From: Oscillospiraceae bacterium
GTDB lineage: Bacteria > Bacillota > Clostridia > Oscillospirales > Oscillospiraceae
Direction of reading: 5' to 3'
Length of the DNA: 28,507 bases
NCBI GenBank assembly: GCA_016296235.1
Contig: JAEDJR010000005.1
Span: 1 to 28,507, forward strand
Both the position numbers and the translations under genes were made by a program. The notes below the pieces were generated by a model. The model saw only the letters and a list, made by a program, of their open reading frames with translations, did not search any database and was not told where the DNA came from. Positions within the stretch are counted from its first letter, which is position 1. Every line of letters begins with the position of its first letter. This document shows, in pieces, positions 1 through 6,869 of this stretch.

Positions 1-289
1 CCTCCTTCAGATACAGCAGCTTCTCCGCGTAGACCTTGGGATACTTGTCGGCCATAGCCCGGTTGCCGTTGCGGATGGTGATGAGGGAAAAGCCGAACTT
101 GTCGAAATCTCCCAGGCCATAGTCGGTGATGTCCCAGCCCAGCATGCAGTCGCGTACTTCATCGTACTCGTGGCCGATGGTCTGCCACTGCTCCGGGGTG
201 AAATGGCAGAAAGGCGGCAGATAGCAGTGCTCCTTCCGGCACATGGCTTCCAGCTCTTTCAATGCCTTGTTGATTTCAGAGCGTTTCAT
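1..289 (-). CDS. D-lyxose ketol-isomerase-like sugar isomerase (partial, C-terminus outside window)
   Basis: The minus-strand frame opens at the ATG at 289-287 (MKRSEINKAL) and stays open to base 1, giving about 96 N-terminal residues; the rest lies outside the window. The sequence resembles the cupin-fold D-lyxose/D-mannose isomerase family, with the N-terminal stretches LPPFCHFTPEQW, EYDEVRDCMLGWDITDYGLGDF and TIRNGN. Family members interconvert D-lyxose and D-xylulose or D-mannose and D-fructose with a divalent metal. The metal-binding histidines normally lie further C-terminal and cannot be checked here. The start lies 13 bases after the stop of the remnant at 303-455, so this gene was probably second in an operon. 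Family call by recalled similarity only; substrate not determinable. Confidence 0.72.
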   Translation of the reverse strand, partial: MKRSEINKALKELEAMCRKEHCYLPPFCHFTPEQWQTIGHEYDEVRDCMLGWDITDYGLGDFDKFGFSLITIRNGNRAMADKYPKVYAEKLLYLKE

Positions 290-302
290 AACAGCTTCCG
301 CC

Positions 303-455
303 TTAGAAATCCATCATCATTTCAAACAGGGAGACGGCAAACAGCCAGTGCATGGCCTCCGTGGAGTGGTTGACCCGGTTGGACAGAAGTCTGGTGATAT
401 CCACGCCGTTCTCTGATGCTGCACCTTGGTTGAAAAATGCATGTTTAACGTTGTT
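303..455 (-). pseudogene. Startless reading-frame remnant upstream of the isomerase
   Basis: A minus-strand frame is open from just after an in-frame TAA (456-458) to a TAA at 303-305, about 50 codons, with no ATG and no ribosome binding site near its 5' end. Its C-terminal part looks protein-like (DITRLLSNRVNHSTEAMHWL, then FAVSLFEMMMDF). It ends 13 bases before the isomerase start, the spacing of an operon neighbour. At its upstream side it runs into the tRNA-Leu terminator (464-509). I read it as the 3' end of a gene whose 5' part was lost next to the tRNA. I do not recognise the family. It could also be chance open frame. Confidence 0.3.
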
Positions 456-463
456 TTAATACC

Positions 464-509
464 AAAAAAACTGTTCCCACCGTAATTCTATCAAAATTAC
501 GGTGGGAAC
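464..509 (-). terminator. Rho-independent terminator of tRNA-Leu
   Basis: A perfect 15-bp inverted repeat (473-487 with 495-509, arm GTTCCCACCGTAATT) with a 7-base loop is followed on the minus strand by AG and then seven T (470-464). It begins 2 bases after the encoded CCA end of tRNA-Leu, so it terminates that transcript. Confidence 0.93.
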
Positions 510-510
510 G

Positions 511-597
511 TGGTGCCGGTGGCCGGACTCGAACCGGCACGCTGTCGCCAGCGGTGGATTTTGAGTCCACTACGTCTACCAATTCCATCACACCGGC
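511..597 (-). tRNA. tRNA-Leu(CAA)
   Basis: The 87-nt minus-strand cloverleaf has a 7-bp acceptor stem GCCGGTG/CACCGGC, discriminator A and an encoded CCA end (513-511). The anticodon loop is CTCAAAA, giving anticodon CAA, which reads UUG. The T arm contains GGTTCGAGTCC. The long variable arm folds as CGCTG-GCGA-CAGCG, as expected of a class II (Leu/Ser) tRNA. It has its own promoter overlapping the end of rex and a strong terminator. The 3' end abuts a gene remnant, so the locus is a plausible old integration point, although no integrase or att repeat is seen. Confidence 0.96.
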
Positions 598-610
598 ACG
601 GTGCTATGTG

Positions 611-639
611 ATTATAGTGCATTTCCGGGGAAATTTCAA
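611..639 (-). promoter_or_regulatory. Sigma-A-type promoter of tRNA-Leu
   Basis: Minus strand: -35 TTGAAA (639-634), 17-base spacer, perfect -10 TATAAT (616-611). The -35 overlaps the rex stop codon (638-636). Transcription would start near 604, about 7 bases before the mature tRNA 5' end. Confidence 0.82.
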
Positions 640-1307
640 GTCCCCTCTGCATCTTTTTGACGCTGTTCTTTCTCTTTTTCCATCTGCTCGGACAGATGCT
701 TGGACAAAACAGCCAGAGATGCCGCCATGTTTTCCGACTGCACCAGAATATTCTCCGGCACGTCCAGATGCTTGGGGGCAAAGTTCCACACAGCCTGGAT
801 GCCGCTGGCGATCAATCTGTCGCACACGCCCTGGGCATATTCCGCCGGTACGGTAATGATGCCGATGCGGATTTTGTGCTTCTTGCAGAATTCCTCCAGG
901 CGGGACATATGCATGATCGGTTTTCCCGATTTGCTGGTACCGATCAGCACATCGTCGGAGTCAAATGCCGCCACGATGTTCAGTCCGTATTCGGCAAACC
1001 CGTTATAGCCCAGCAGCGCACGGCCCAGCTTGCCGGCGCCCACCAGAACGGCGTCGTTGGTGTTTGCGTAGCCCAAAAAGTCCTCAATATCCTGAATCAG
1101 GCCTTCCCGCAAATAACCGATCTTGGGACGGCCGCCGCTGCTGACCAGGGCCAGATCCTTGCGCACCTGCACTTCCCCCATGCCCAGAGCCGCCGCCAAC
1201 GCAGTGGCAGAGATATGGGCGGGCCCCTCCTCCGGCAGACTCTTCAGATAGGAAAGATACACTGGGAGCCGCTTCAGCGTGGATTTGGAAATATCTTTTG
1301 CGGGCAT
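636..1307 (-). CDS. rex: Redox-sensing transcriptional repressor Rex
   Basis: Rex senses the cytoplasmic NADH/NAD+ ratio and represses fermentation and anaerobic respiration genes when NADH is low. This 223-residue protein has the expected order: an N-terminal winged helix (about 1-75, with LGMGEVQVRKDL and SSGGRPKIGY) and a Rossmann NAD(H)-binding domain with GAGKLG at about 90-95, followed by AAFDSDD. The C-terminus ends in a charged tail. An upstream GTG at 1316 lies inside the Shine-Dalgarno sequence. The ATG at 1307-1305 (MPAKD), 8 bases after GGAGG, is the better start. It follows sigE on the same strand but has its own promoter at 1331-1359. No classical Rex operator was seen in its upstream region, so autoregulation is not supported here. 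Confidence 0.95.
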   Translation of the reverse strand: MPAKDISKSTLKRLPVYLSYLKSLPEEGPAHISATALAAALGMGEVQVRKDLALVSSGGRPKIGYLREGLIQDIEDFLGYANTNDAVLVGAGKLGRALLGYNGFAEYGLNIVAAFDSDDVLIGTSKSGKPIMHMSRLEEFCKKHKIRIGIITVPAEYAQGVCDRLIASGIQAVWNFAPKHLDVPENILVQSENMAASLAVLSKHLSEQMEKEKEQRQKDAEGT

Positions 1308-1330
1308 ATCGCCCACCTCCTTTTTTAGGT

Positions 1331-1359
1331 AGTATAGCAGATTATCTTCGCTTTCGCAA
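1331..1359 (-). promoter_or_regulatory. Sigma-A-type promoter of rex
   Basis: Minus strand: -35 TTGCGA (1359-1354), exact 17-base spacer, -10 TATACT (1336-1331), about 20 bases before the rex start. Confidence 0.75.
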
Positions 1360-1364
1360 GAGCA

Positions 1365-1387
1365 TTATCGATATCTTTTATCGATAA
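1365..1387. repeat. Inverted repeat TTATCGATA-N5-TATCGATAA upstream of rex
   Basis: Two 9-bp arms (1365-1373 and 1379-1387) form a perfect inverted repeat, and each arm carries the palindromic octamer TATCGATA. It sits between the sigE stop and the rex -35 box, ending 5 bases from the latter. The minus strand has no U-run after it, so a terminator is unlikely. Position and symmetry suit an operator for an unidentified regulator. Confidence 0.45.
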
Positions 1388-1388
1388 A

Positions 1389-2096
1389 TTATGTGCAGAT
1401 CTGCCGGGAGATTTCCCTCCTGAGCCGCAGGACGATCCGCTTTTCCAGGCGGGAAATGTAGGACTGGGAGATTCCCATCAGCTCCGCCACTTCCTTCTGG
1501 GTTTTTTCCCCGCTGCCGCTGAGGCCGTACCGCAGAACCATAATGGTTTTCTCCCGCTCCGGCAGACGCTCCAACGCCTCCCGCAGCAGCTGGTGATCCA
1601 CATCGTCCTCCAGGGGCCGCATGACCGTATCCGCATCGGTTCCCAGGATATCCGACAGCAGCAGCTCGTTGCCGTCCCAGTCGGTGTTGATGGGTTCGTC
1701 CAGGCTCAGCTCCTGCTTCTGTCCGGAGATCTTTCGGATATGCATGAGAATTTCGTTTTCAATGCACCGGGACGAATAGGTCGCCAGCTTGATCTTTTTA
1801 TCTGCCCGGAAGGTGTTGACCGCCTTGATCAGACCGATGGTGCCGATGGAAATCAGATCCTCAATTCCCACTCCGGTGTTTTCAAAGCGCCGCGCAATAT
1901 AAACCACCAGGCGCAGATTGTGCTCAATCAGGGTCTGCTTGGCCTGCGGGTCCCCCCGCTCCAGGGCCTCAATGCAGGCCTGTTCCTCCTCCGGCTTCAG
2001 CGGCGCCGGCAGCACATCGCTGCCGCCGATGTACATCAGCTTCTCCGGCTTCCAAAGTCCCAAGGTCAGCATCAGCTTCTGCCACTGCCATTTCAT
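1389..2096 (-). CDS. sigE: Sporulation sigma factor SigmaE (pro-SigmaE)
   Basis: SigmaE directs mother-cell transcription early in endospore formation. The 235-residue protein has a short N-terminal pro-sequence (about 1-20) followed by YIGGSDVLPAP, the region where SpoIIGA cleaves in Bacillus. Region 2 follows (NLRLVVYIARRFENTG, EDLISIGTIGLIKAVNTF, ATYSSRCIENEILM), then DEPINTDWDGNELLLSDILG, and region 4 with a helix-turn-helix (TQKEVAELMGISQSYISRLE). Length matches the Bacillus protein (239). The frame extends to an ATG at 2114, but that codon abuts the Shine-Dalgarno sequence. The ATG at 2096 (MKWQWQ) has GGGGAGGAG at proper spacing and overlaps the spoIIGA stop as ATGA. Translational coupling with its activating protease is expected. 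Confidence 0.96.
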   Translation of the reverse strand: MKWQWQKLMLTLGLWKPEKLMYIGGSDVLPAPLKPEEEQACIEALERGDPQAKQTLIEHNLRLVVYIARRFENTGVGIEDLISIGTIGLIKAVNTFRADKKIKLATYSSRCIENEILMHIRKISGQKQELSLDEPINTDWDGNELLLSDILGTDADTVMRPLEDDVDHQLLREALERLPEREKTIMVLRYGLSGSGEKTQKEVAELMGISQSYISRLEKRIVLRLRREISRQICT

Positions 2097-2941
2097 ACAA
2101 TCGCTCCTCCCCATAATGCGTCAAACTGTCCGCCCCGGGAAACCTCCGTGGGACTGAACGCCACCAGAATTGCCTCTTTTCCGTGCTTTTTCCGCATCTG
2201 GCAGCGCACTGCCAGCAGCAGTCCGGCCTCCGTCCCCACAGCCCGGTAGGGCACCAGGCGAAACCGCACGGAGGGATACCGGGCGGAAAGCTCCGGCAGC
2301 AGCGCCGCCGGATTCTGCAGCTGTTCCCGGAGAATGCCGCTGCCCGGCAGCAGCACCGACAGCGCCCGGCTGCCGGCCACCAACACCGTCTGCCCGGTGA
2401 TGGGATCCCGCAGGGTGTTGCCCGTGTCCCGCAATGCCCGAAGCCTGGCCGTCCGCTCTCCCAGCGCGACTTCCACCGAGACGATATCTCCGCCTGCATG
2501 GGCGCCGCATCCGGCCAGGGCCAGAGCCGCCACGCCATAGCTGACGCCTGCCAGCAGCAGCAGCGCCGGTGTGGTAACGGCATAATAAGCCCGTCCGCCC
2601 AGGAACACGCAGTCCGGCTCCACCGCCTGAACCGCCAGCAGCACCACACCGCTGAGCGCAAAGCTCAGTGCAAAGAAAAACAGTCCCTGCTTCACCGTGC
2701 TGCGCTTCCACCCGAAGGCCAGCAGCAGCATCAAGGCCGCGCAGATTCCCTGGCAGACCAGCCCCTGCAGGCCCTCCAATCCGGGGAGCACCGCTCCCAC
2801 GGCATACAATCCGCCCAGGGCCGCCGATCCCAGGAGCCGCCACGCCTTGGCCGGGCACCCGCCCAGAGCGGCGCTGCCCCGCAGGAGCAGATAGTTGATT
2901 ACGGTATTCAGGCCGAAAAGCAAATCCACATAGACCGTCAT
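2093..2941 (-). CDS. spoIIGA: Sporulation sigma-E factor-processing peptidase SpoIIGA
   Basis: SpoIIGA is a membrane-embedded aspartic protease that removes the pro-sequence of SigmaE at the sporulation septum after a forespore signal. This 282-residue protein has an N-terminal half of about five hydrophobic segments (for example LLFGLNTVINYLLL and GLFFFALSFALSGVVLLAV). A soluble C-terminal domain follows with the catalytic signature RDTGNTLRDP; the Asp is at about 172. The frame extends upstream to 3046, but the ATG at 2941 (MTVYVDLLFG) has GGAGG 7 bases upstream and gives the usual family N-terminus. It overlaps sigE by 4 bp, forming the spoIIG operon. Slightly shorter than Bacillus SpoIIGA (309), as is usual in clostridia. 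Confidence 0.93.
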   Translation of the reverse strand: MTVYVDLLFGLNTVINYLLLRGSAALGGCPAKAWRLLGSAALGGLYAVGAVLPGLEGLQGLVCQGICAALMLLLAFGWKRSTVKQGLFFFALSFALSGVVLLAVQAVEPDCVFLGGRAYYAVTTPALLLLAGVSYGVAALALAGCGAHAGGDIVSVEVALGERTARLRALRDTGNTLRDPITGQTVLVAGSRALSVLLPGSGILREQLQNPAALLPELSARYPSVRFRLVPYRAVGTEAGLLLAVRCQMRKKHGKEAILVAFSPTEVSRGGQFDALWGGAIV

Positions 2942-2961
2942 GCCACCGCCTCCATGGACAA

Positions 2962-2996
2962 AGTATACGCCCTGGGCAAAGAAAAACAGGTCGCAA
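2962..2996 (-). promoter_or_regulatory. Candidate spoIIG promoter with over-long spacer
   Basis: Minus strand: TTGCGA (2996-2991) and TATACT (2967-2962) are separated by 23 bases. The Bacillus spoIIG promoter is a known sigma-A promoter with a roughly 22-base spacer that needs Spo0A-P, so this spacing may be a feature rather than a defect. I could not assign clear Spo0A boxes (TGTCGAA). Confidence 0.4.
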
Positions 2997-3042
2997 TCCC
3001 GGTACGGATTGCGGCCTGTTTTCTGCGTTCTTTCGATGCTTT

Positions 3043-3243
3043 TCACTTCAGCGGGACGGGCGCGCCGTCACGCAGAATCTGGCGGATGTTCTTCTCGGCC
3101 TTGCTGCGGGGCAGCATGACCTCATGGCCGCAGCCCTGGCAGCGCAGACGGAAATCCATCCCCGTCCGCAGCACCAGCCATTCCCGACTGCCGCAGGGAT
3201 GGTTCTTTTTCATGACGAGAATATCCTGTAAGCGTACATCCAT
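3043..3243 (-). CDS. DUF951 family small protein (YyzM-like)
   Basis: A 66-residue basic protein that fits the DUF951 family of Firmicutes: MDVRLQDILVMKKNHPCGS, then WLVLRTGMDFRLRCQGCGHEVMLPRS, ending with a short basic helix. Three cysteines (one in HPCGS and the pair in CQGC) and nearby histidines could bind a metal, but that is inference. The molecular function is not established to my knowledge. The ATG at 3243 is preceded by a modest AGGCGG site. It lies upstream of spoIIGA on the same strand, ends 101 bases before the spoIIGA start, and is divergent from the S1-domain gene. The two share a 62-bp intergenic region without a clear consensus promoter. Confidence 0.82.
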   Translation of the reverse strand: MDVRLQDILVMKKNHPCGSREWLVLRTGMDFRLRCQGCGHEVMLPRSKAEKNIRQILRDGAPVPLK

Positions 3244-3305
3244 GTGTTCCGCCGCCTTTCTTGCGCATATAGATGTTTTAGTCCGTGAAACAAGGAGGAA
3301 TTGCG

Positions 3306-4205
3306 ATGAATTACTATCTTCCCGAAGGGATGGGCCTGCGCCGTGGGGGCTGCAGCCAGGAGGGGCTGCGGAAAGCCCGGATCGAGGGCACCATTCTGCA
3401 GGCGCCGGTGATCGTCTGTTCAGAGCAGCATGACCTGCTGGTGGACCTGGGCTGCTGCACCGGACTGATACCCAGAAACGAAACAGCCATCGGCGTGGCG
3501 GAAGGCGTCACCCGGGACATTGCCATTCTGTCCCGGGTCGGAAAAGCCGTCAGCTTCCGGGTGCTGGATGTTATGGCCAACGGAATGCCCCTGCTCTCCC
3601 GGCGGCTGGCCCAGGAGGAAGCCCGGCTGCATCTCTTTGAAACCCGCCGTCCCGGAGATATCATCCCGGCGGTGGTCACCAGTCTGGCGTCCTTTGGCGC
3701 CTTCTGCGACGTGGGCTGCGGGCTTCCGGCTCTCATGGGGATCGAGCGCATCTCCGTCTCGCGCATCAGCCACAGCCGGGACCGGTTCCGGGAGGATCAG
3801 CAGATTTTCGCCGTCATTCAGTCCATGGAGCCGGATACGGGCCGCATCCAGCTGAGCCACCGGGAGCTGCTGGGCACCTGGGCGGAGAACGCCGCCCAAT
3901 TTCAGGCAGGTCAGACCGTCACCGGCATAGTCCGCAGCGTCAAGGATTACGGCGCGTTCGTGGAGCTGACGCCCAATCTGTCCGGCCTGGCCGAGCCGAA
4001 TTTCGACCTGCGGCCCGGAGACGCCGTCTCCGTCTACATCAAGTCCATTCTGCCGGAGCGGCTGAAGATCAAGCTGGTGGCTCTGCGGAAGCTGGATCCC
4101 GCTTCCCTGCCCCCCAGACCCCTGTGCTATTTCCGGACGGCAGGGCATCTGGACAGCTGGCGCTACGGCAGCGAGGGCTATGCCAAAACCGTCTCTACGT
4201 TTTGA
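3306..4205 (+). CDS. S1 RNA-binding domain protein (ribosomal protein S1-like)
   Basis: A 299-residue protein with three S1/OB-fold-like segments. The first (about 22-85) is divergent: GTILQAPVIVCSEQHDLLVD. The second (about 112-180) has GDIIPAVVTSLASFGAFCDV and the third (about 205-255) has GQTVTGIVRSVKDYGAFVEL. S1 domains bind single-stranded RNA. Proteins of this layout in Clostridia are annotated as 30S ribosomal protein S1-like, but this one is too short to be a full RpsA or a HydH-type fusion, so its target (mRNA, ribosome or regulatory RNA) is unknown. An upstream GTG at 3285 is open, but the ATG at 3306 has AGGAGG upstream. The 3' end overlaps the convergent rarA by 11 bp. Confidence 0.85.
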   Translation: MNYYLPEGMGLRRGGCSQEGLRKARIEGTILQAPVIVCSEQHDLLVDLGCCTGLIPRNETAIGVAEGVTRDIAILSRVGKAVSFRVLDVMANGMPLLSRRLAQEEARLHLFETRRPGDIIPAVVTSLASFGAFCDVGCGLPALMGIERISVSRISHSRDRFREDQQIFAVIQSMEPDTGRIQLSHRELLGTWAENAAQFQAGQTVTGIVRSVKDYGAFVELTPNLSGLAEPNFDLRPGDAVSVYIKSILPERLKIKLVALRKLDPASLPPRPLCYFRTAGHLDSWRYGSEGYAKTVSTF

Positions 4206-5454
4206 TCTCGTCCCAATAGCGCTTGGCCGCCTGTTCCGTCTTATTGTCGCCGTATTCATAGTACCGCTTGTCCTTTAGCTCATCCGGCAGGTACTGCTGC
4301 CGCACCCAGTGGCCCGGGTAGTCATGGGGATAGCGGTAGCCCTGCTCCCGCTCAAAGCCGGTTCCATCGGCGTGGACGTTCTGCAGCTCCCGGGGCAGGC
4401 TGCCAGTGATCCCGGCCCGGACGTCGGCCAGGGCTCCATCAATGGCCATGAGCACGGAATTGGACTTGGGCGCCGTGGCCAGGAGAATGCAGGCCTGAGC
4501 CAGGGGCAGCCTTGCCTCCGGCAGGCCCAGCTGCAGGGCAGAATCCACGCAGGCCTTGACAATGGAGATGGCCTGGGGATAGGCCATGCCGATGTCCTCA
4601 CTGGCAGAGCAGAGAATCCGCCGGCAGGCTCCCTGGAGATCCCCCGCCTCCAGGAGCCGGGCCAGATAGTGCATGGCGGCGTCCGGATCGGAGCCGCGCA
4701 GCGACTTCATCAGGGCGGAGACCACGTCAAAATGCTGGTCGCCCTCCCGGTCATAGCGCATGGCGGACCGCTGGGAGGCCATGCGGGCGTCTTCCAGGGT
4801 CAGAGAAATGGTGTTTCCCTCCACGGCGCCGGCGGAAAACAGCAGCTCCACCGCGTTGATGGCCTTTCGGATATCGCCGCCGCAGGAGGCTGCCATCTGC
4901 TCCAGGGCGCCCGGCTCCACCCGGGCCGTCAGACCGGTTTTCTGCTCCATATAGCCAATGGCCCGCCGGATGGCCTTGGCCGCCGCCGGGGCGTCGATGG
5001 CCTTGAATTCAAAGACCGTGGACCGGGACAAAATGGCGTTATACACATAAAAATAGGGGTTCTCCGTGGTGGAGGCAATGAGCGTGATCCGTCCGTTTTC
5101 GATGTGCTCCAGCAGCGTCTGCTGCTGCTTTTTGGTGAAATACTGGATTTCGTCCAGATACAGCAGAATGCCGTTGGGGGCCAGGAAGGTGTCCAGCTGG
5201 GACACAATTTCCTTGATGTCGGCCGAGGACGCCATGGTGGCGTTGAGCCGGCAGAGCTTGCGATTTGTCCGGGCCGCAATGATGTTGGCCACGGTGGTCT
5301 TTCCCACGCCGGAGGGGCCATAGAAGATCATATTCGGAATCTTTCCGCTTTCGATGATGCGGCGCAGCAGGCCACCCGGCCCCAGGATATGCTCCTGCCC
5401 GCAGACGTCATCCAGGGAAACCGGCCGCAGTTCATCGGCCAGAGGCTGATACAC
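4195..5454 (-). CDS. rarA: Replication-associated recombination protein RarA (MgsA-like AAA+ ATPase)
   Basis: RarA is a clamp-loader-like AAA+ ATPase that acts at stalled forks. It has a Walker A motif (GPSGVGKTTVA), a Walker B motif (LLYLDEIQYF) and sensor segments (TLIASTTENP, GGDIRKAINAVE). A C-terminal tetramerisation domain follows (RGSDPDAAMHYLARLLEAGD, YPHDYPGHWV, QQYLPDEL). At 419 residues the length is typical. The open frame runs a further 105 codons upstream, but those codons cross the palindromic repeat at 5539-5757. The chosen GTG at 5454 (VYQPLADELRP) lies 7 bases after AAGGAGG and 30 bases downstream of a good promoter. It converges on the S1-domain gene with an 11-bp overlap, so antisense interference at the 3' ends is possible. 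Confidence 0.94.
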   Translation of the reverse strand: MYQPLADELRPVSLDDVCGQEHILGPGGLLRRIIESGKIPNMIFYGPSGVGKTTVANIIAARTNRKLCRLNATMASSADIKEIVSQLDTFLAPNGILLYLDEIQYFTKKQQQTLLEHIENGRITLIASTTENPYFYVYNAILSRSTVFEFKAIDAPAAAKAIRRAIGYMEQKTGLTARVEPGALEQMAASCGGDIRKAINAVELLFSAGAVEGNTISLTLEDARMASQRSAMRYDREGDQHFDVVSALMKSLRGSDPDAAMHYLARLLEAGDLQGACRRILCSASEDIGMAYPQAISIVKACVDSALQLGLPEARLPLAQACILLATAPKSNSVLMAIDGALADVRAGITGSLPRELQNVHADGTGFEREQGYRYPHDYPGHWVRQQYLPDELKDKRYYEYGDNKTEQAAKRYWDEIKT

Positions 5455-5484
5455 AGGCAGCCCTCCTTTCGCTTGTGTACCGAT

Positions 5485-5513
5485 ATTATACCGAAGGCCC
5501 GCCGGAAAAACAA
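5485..5513 (-). promoter_or_regulatory. Sigma-A-type promoter of rarA
   Basis: Minus strand: -35 TTGTTT (5513-5508), 17-base spacer, perfect -10 TATAAT (5490-5485). The start site near 5478 is just upstream of the AAGGAGG at 5468-5462, which supports the GTG start and excludes the longer open frame. Confidence 0.8.
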
Positions 5514-5538
5514 GTCGCGGGCGAAAAATCAAAAGAAT

Positions 5539-5757
5539 GGGCCTGCCGCAAAATTCGCAGCATGCATAAATGGTGACCGCACCCCAAGGCTCCCCTGCGT
5601 AAGGGGAGCTGTCAGCCGCAAGGCTGACTGAGGGGTCGTTGCAGGCATCGGCTGCCTGCACACAACCCCTCCGGCCCTTCGGGCCACCTCCCCTTGCACA
5701 GGGGAGGCTTTGGGTGCGGCCTGCCTTTATGCAAACTTGAAATTTTGCGACAGGCCC
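5539..5757. repeat. 219-bp palindromic dispersed element with terminal inverted repeats (MITE-like)
   Basis: The left end GGGCCTGCCGCAAAATT matches the inverted right end GGGCCTGTCGCAAAATT with one mismatch, and the similarity continues to TGCATAAA (about 32 bp in all, imperfect). Nested inside are further inverted repeats: GACCGCACCCCAAGGCTCCCC against GGGGAGGCTTTGGGTGCGGCC, and hairpins such as GTCAGCCGCAAGGCTGAC and GGCCCTTCGGGCC. No coding potential and no clean target-site duplication. A second copy of the left part starts at 28445. Similar nested repeats with CAAGGCTCCCCT/AGGGGAGC arms are, from memory, common between genes of Oscillospiraceae. Confidence 0.85.
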
Positions 5758-5774
5758 TTTTTTAATCATTTGGC

Positions 5775-6785
5775 TTATTCCGGCTTATCTTCCTGCTCGG
5801 GCGCGTTCTTGGGCTTGCCGGGGTTGATCTTCGCCTTGGCTTTCCGGCGCAGGCGGCGGACTGCCAGCAGAACAGCCGCGGTCAGCACTGCCAGCAGCAC
5901 CAGCGTGGGCAGGCTCCGGGCAAAGCCGATGATAAAGCGCTGCAGGCTCCGCACAAATCCATCCCAGCCATCGGCAAAGGCATCGGAGAGCTTCTCCCCG
6001 AAGGTGCGCTGCACGGGAACGCTGGGGGTATAGACCTCCACCTCCTGCAGCTCCAGGGTCACGGTGGAATAGGTCAGCCGCTGATCCAGATCGCGCAGGC
6101 TGCGCTCGATGTATTCGATCTCATACCGGACCTCGGACAGCCGCTCCTCCAGCTTGATGAGGCTCTCCAGGTCGTCGCTCTTTTCCAGCATGGCCAGCAG
6201 CCGCTCCTCCTGGGTCCGGAGGCTGCTGAGGCGGGCCTCATAGTCGGTGTACTGGGAGGTGACGTTCTCGGCCGTGCGGCTGGAACTGGTCACGTTTCCG
6301 ATGCCGTCGGCCATCGCCATGAAATCGTCAAATTTCGCGGTGGGAATCCGCACCACATAGGTGGCCCAGCGGTCCACCACCCGGAAGGTGCCGTCGTCAT
6401 TGCGGCGGGTGTTGCCGCTGACGTTGGAATCCTGGACAAAGCCGTTGTAATCCTTCACCGCCTGATCCAGGGCCCGCAGGGCGTCATCAAAGTCTGTGGT
6501 CTCCAGGTAAACCCGGCCGGAGTAGATGATTTTCTCGGCGTAGGCCTGCACCTCTTCCACGGACATGGGTTCGCCGCTTCCGGCTGTGTCGGCGGTGCTG
6601 ATGCTGCCGTACTCCATCTCCATCTTTGCTTCTTCGGTGACGGCCATTTCCATGGGCGCCTCGGGTTCGGCCGCCGGAGCCTCCATGCTCATGTCGTAGC
6701 TCTTGGAGTTCGCGCCGCAGGCGGTCAGAAGCAGCAGCAAAACCAGGGTCAGGGCCAGAAGCAATTGTCTCTTTTTCAGTTTCAT
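5775..6785 (-). CDS. DUF4349 domain lipoprotein
   Basis: A 336-residue secreted lipoprotein with a basic, hydrophobic signal (KKRQLLLALTLVLLLLL) ending in the lipobox LTAC. An acidic, Met/Glu/Pro-rich linker follows (about 20-75). The DUF4349 core spans about 85-300 (IIYSGRVYLETTDFDDAL, RIPTAKFDDFM, TSQYTDYEARLSSL) and contains a predicted coiled coil (about 190-240, RLLAMLEKSDDLESLIKLEE). A membrane helix near the C-terminus (PTLVLLAVLTAAVLLAV) is followed by a basic tail. It is therefore held in the membrane by both lipid and a C-terminal segment. Function unknown; envelope or stress roles are guesses. The frame extends to 6854, but the ATG at 6785 has AAGGGG upstream and starts the signal peptide. 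It lies downstream of the SSB-like gene by 84 bp. Confidence 0.88.
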   Translation of the reverse strand: MKLKKRQLLLALTLVLLLLLTACGANSKSYDMSMEAPAAEPEAPMEMAVTEEAKMEMEYGSISTADTAGSGEPMSVEEVQAYAEKIIYSGRVYLETTDFDDALRALDQAVKDYNGFVQDSNVSGNTRRNDDGTFRVVDRWATYVVRIPTAKFDDFMAMADGIGNVTSSSRTAENVTSQYTDYEARLSSLRTQEERLLAMLEKSDDLESLIKLEERLSEVRYEIEYIERSLRDLDQRLTYSTVTLELQEVEVYTPSVPVQRTFGEKLSDAFADGWDGFVRSLQRFIIGFARSLPTLVLLAVLTAAVLLAVRRLRRKAKAKINPGKPKNAPEQEDKPE

Positions 6786-6869
6786 AGGTATTCCCCTTTC
6801 CGGATTAAATGGTCCTCTACCTGTTATGACGAACAAAATCCGGTATGGTTTCAAGAAAATGCAAAAAAT

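Noticed and set aside
1305..1316. GTG at 1316 as start of rex
   Set aside because: That GTG is part of the GGAGGTG Shine-Dalgarno sequence; the ATG at 1307 is correctly spaced and gives the usual N-terminus.
5455..5769. 105-codon N-terminal extension of rarA
   Set aside because: It crosses the palindromic repeat, lies upstream of the predicted transcription start and has no similarity to RarA; GTG at 5454 has the SD.
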